Source of the DNA: JBOGFI01 sp050743365
GTDB taxonomy: Bacteria; Actinomycetota; Acidimicrobiia; IMCC26256; JACDBD01
NCBI GenBank assembly: GCA_050743365.1
Contig: JBOGFI010000160.1
Span: 1 to 6,917 of the forward strand
Direction of reading: 5' to 3'
Length of the DNA: 6,917 bases
Position numbers and translations under genes: made by a program. The stretch's first letter is position 1. Each line of letters opens with the position of its first letter. Positions 6,098-6,917 of the stretch are shown piece by piece. The notes below the pieces were generated by a model that was not told the origin of the DNA, did not search any database, and was given only the letters and a program-made list of their open reading frames with translations.

Positions 6098-6191
6098 CAG
6101 TATCCTCCTGCTGGTGACGTGACAGAATCGCACGGAAGGGTACGCATCGGCGTGCGAACGCGTTGCGGACTGATTGCGGTTGCGGCCTTCG

Positions 6192-6785
6192 TCAAGCCAA
6201 GGGGGCCAGCAGGGTGTAGTCGCTTCGACTCACCGGCTCCGTGGTCAGGACACCGTTTCCGCGGGGGACCTCGACCGGTTGGCCTTCAAGGAGGAACTGC
6301 ACCCGTTCCACGCCGACGACCTGGGTGAGGGTGAAGACGATCTGCGCCAGGCCGGCGATCTGGTCGCCGCCGCCGGTGAGGAACGCGTCGCTGAGCTCGA
6401 TGATGGCGAGGTCACCCTCGCTGCGCACCGGCCGCGCCGGAGATTCGGGTCCGACCGCGCTCTGGAGGCCGAGCGCGGTCTCGTCAGGGTTCGGTCCCTC
6501 GGCCAGGATGTCGAGCGCGGTGGCGAGATTCACCCGGTTCGGTGCTTGTCGTAGGACGGGGACAAGCTGCTCGGAGCCGAGCAGGTAGACGGTGAGGGTG
6601 TCGCCGACCGCGTCGCCGGGCGGGGGGCTCTCCGGGTTGGGCGGTTCCTCGAGCAGGCCGAACGGTACGTCCGACGAGTCGATGGTGACGGGGGACGACT
6701 GCTCGCGCACGCCGCACGCGGTCGCTGCCACCCCCAGGGCGAGGAGGGCGACTCCTGTGGTGGCGCGCCTCAGACCGGTCGCCAT
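6192..6785 (-). CDS. GerMN-domain lipoprotein
   Basis: This complete 197-residue protein starts at ATG 6785, with GGAG (6794-6791) 5 nt upstream inside the end of the kinase gene. The N-terminus is a lipoprotein signal: MATGLRR, hydrophobic ALLALGVA, then ATAC with C24 as the lipidated cysteine. A Pro/Glu-rich linker with DSSDVPFGLLEEP (36-48) is followed by a GerMN domain (about 64-172): LTVYLLGSEQLVPVLR, ALDILAEGPNPDETALGLQS, AIIELSDAFLTGGGDQIAGL, QIVFTLTQVVGVERVQFLLE. GerMN domains occur in spore-germination GerM and in actinobacterial LpqB. It should be anchored on the outer face of the membrane. It follows a sensor kinase with a 16-nt overlap, as lpqB follows mtrB, so a partner role in envelope sensing is a fair inference. 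At 197 residues it is far shorter than LpqB (about 580), having only the GerMN part. Confidence 0.88.
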   Translation of the reverse strand: MATGLRRATTGVALLALGVAATACGVREQSSPVTIDSSDVPFGLLEEPPNPESPPPGDAVGDTLTVYLLGSEQLVPVLRQAPNRVNLATALDILAEGPNPDETALGLQSAVGPESPARPVRSEGDLAIIELSDAFLTGGGDQIAGLAQIVFTLTQVVGVERVQFLLEGQPVEVPRGNGVLTTEPVSRSDYTLLAPLA

Positions 6786-6917
6786 GGGATCTCCACCACG
6801 AAACGTGCGCCTTCTCCGCGCTCGCCCTCCTCGATCCAGACGCGGCCACCGTGCAGGCGGACGTGCTCGCTGACAAGGGCGAGCCCGAGCCCCGCGCCGG
6901 AGCTCCCGCCGCGGCGG
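6770..6917 (-). CDS. Sensor histidine kinase, C-terminal end of the ATPase domain (runs off right edge)
   Basis: Only the last 48 full codons are visible; the sensor, HAMP, phospho-accepting His and N-box lie outside. The residues show the G2 box of a HATPase_c domain: RRGGSSGAGLGLALVSEHVR, then LHGGRVWIEEGERGEGARFV and VEIPWRPV. The GLGLAL-x-HGG-x-G-x-F-x-IP layout is the standard end of HisKA/HATPase kinases. The stop TGA (6772-6770) lies inside the downstream lipoprotein gene, a 16-nt overlap, so the two are co-translated from one operon. By that arrangement the kinase may be MtrB-like, but the piece is too short to assign a subfamily. A response-regulator gene would be expected further upstream, outside the window. 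Confidence 0.92.
   Translation of the reverse strand, partial: RRGGSSGAGLGLALVSEHVRLHGGRVWIEEGERGEGARFVVEIPWRPV

Larger units (their letters stand above)
5741..6191. other. Intergenic region between convergent TraR/DksA-type and GerMN lipoprotein genes
   Basis: About 450 bases without a convincing gene. Codon usage is poor in every open frame here, including a 55-codon plus-strand frame from 5900 (MSSEILITQQAG...). The region contains a G-rich tract at 5852-5870 and a 35-codon minus-strand frame with a good Shine-Dalgarno at 5990-6097, both listed separately. Confidence 0.6.

Overview
The window is a GC-rich (roughly two-thirds G+C by eye) bacterial chromosomal segment. Strong G/C preference at third codon positions, a TTG start and GTG-type starts, and a histidine kinase followed by a GerMN lipoprotein (an arrangement reminiscent of actinobacterial mtrB-lpqB) suggest an actinobacterium, possibly of the Acidimicrobiia type. 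The taxonomic call is inference. No CRISPR array, IS element, transposase, integrase, tRNA or rRNA was found.

Layout, left to right. (1) 1-508, minus: N-terminal part of a secreted arylsulfotransferase (ASST)-family protein that runs off the left edge. (2) 509-893: divergent intergenic region with a perfect 10-bp palindrome and a 9-bp-arm inverted repeat close to the next gene. (3) 894-2105, plus: complete NhaA Na+/H+ antiporter. (4) 1975-4461, minus, convergent with nhaA: a tightly packed operon read as a long NfeD protein (protease-membrane-OB), then a slipin/stomatin SPFH protein, then a small frame that looks like the detached C-terminal end of glucose-6-phosphate dehydrogenase. The junctions overlap (nfeD/slipin by 8 nt, slipin/G6PD-like by a GTGA). 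Both nfeD and slipin carry a single-base frameshift in a G/C run, so each is split into two frames here. (5) 4462-4959: about 500 bases without a convincing intact gene, possibly holding a decayed one. (6) 4960-5232 and 5378-5740, plus: a 90-residue unknown protein and a TraR/DksA-type zinc-finger protein with nearly identical ribosome-binding leaders. (7) 5741-6191: about 450 bases with a G-quadruplex-type tract and a weak 35-codon frame. (8) 6192-6917, minus: a GerMN-domain lipoprotein overlapping by 16 nt the end of a sensor histidine kinase that runs off the right edge.

Functionally the window combines ion homeostasis (NhaA), membrane-domain/quality-control proteins (NfeD plus slipin, a classic pair), a transcription-modulating zinc-finger protein and a cell-envelope two-component sensor with its lipoprotein. 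This is ordinary accessory or housekeeping content. The points most worth a second look are the twin frameshifts in the NfeD-slipin operon and the translationally coupled G6PD C-terminal fragment behind them. I see no convincing novel defence or mobile system.
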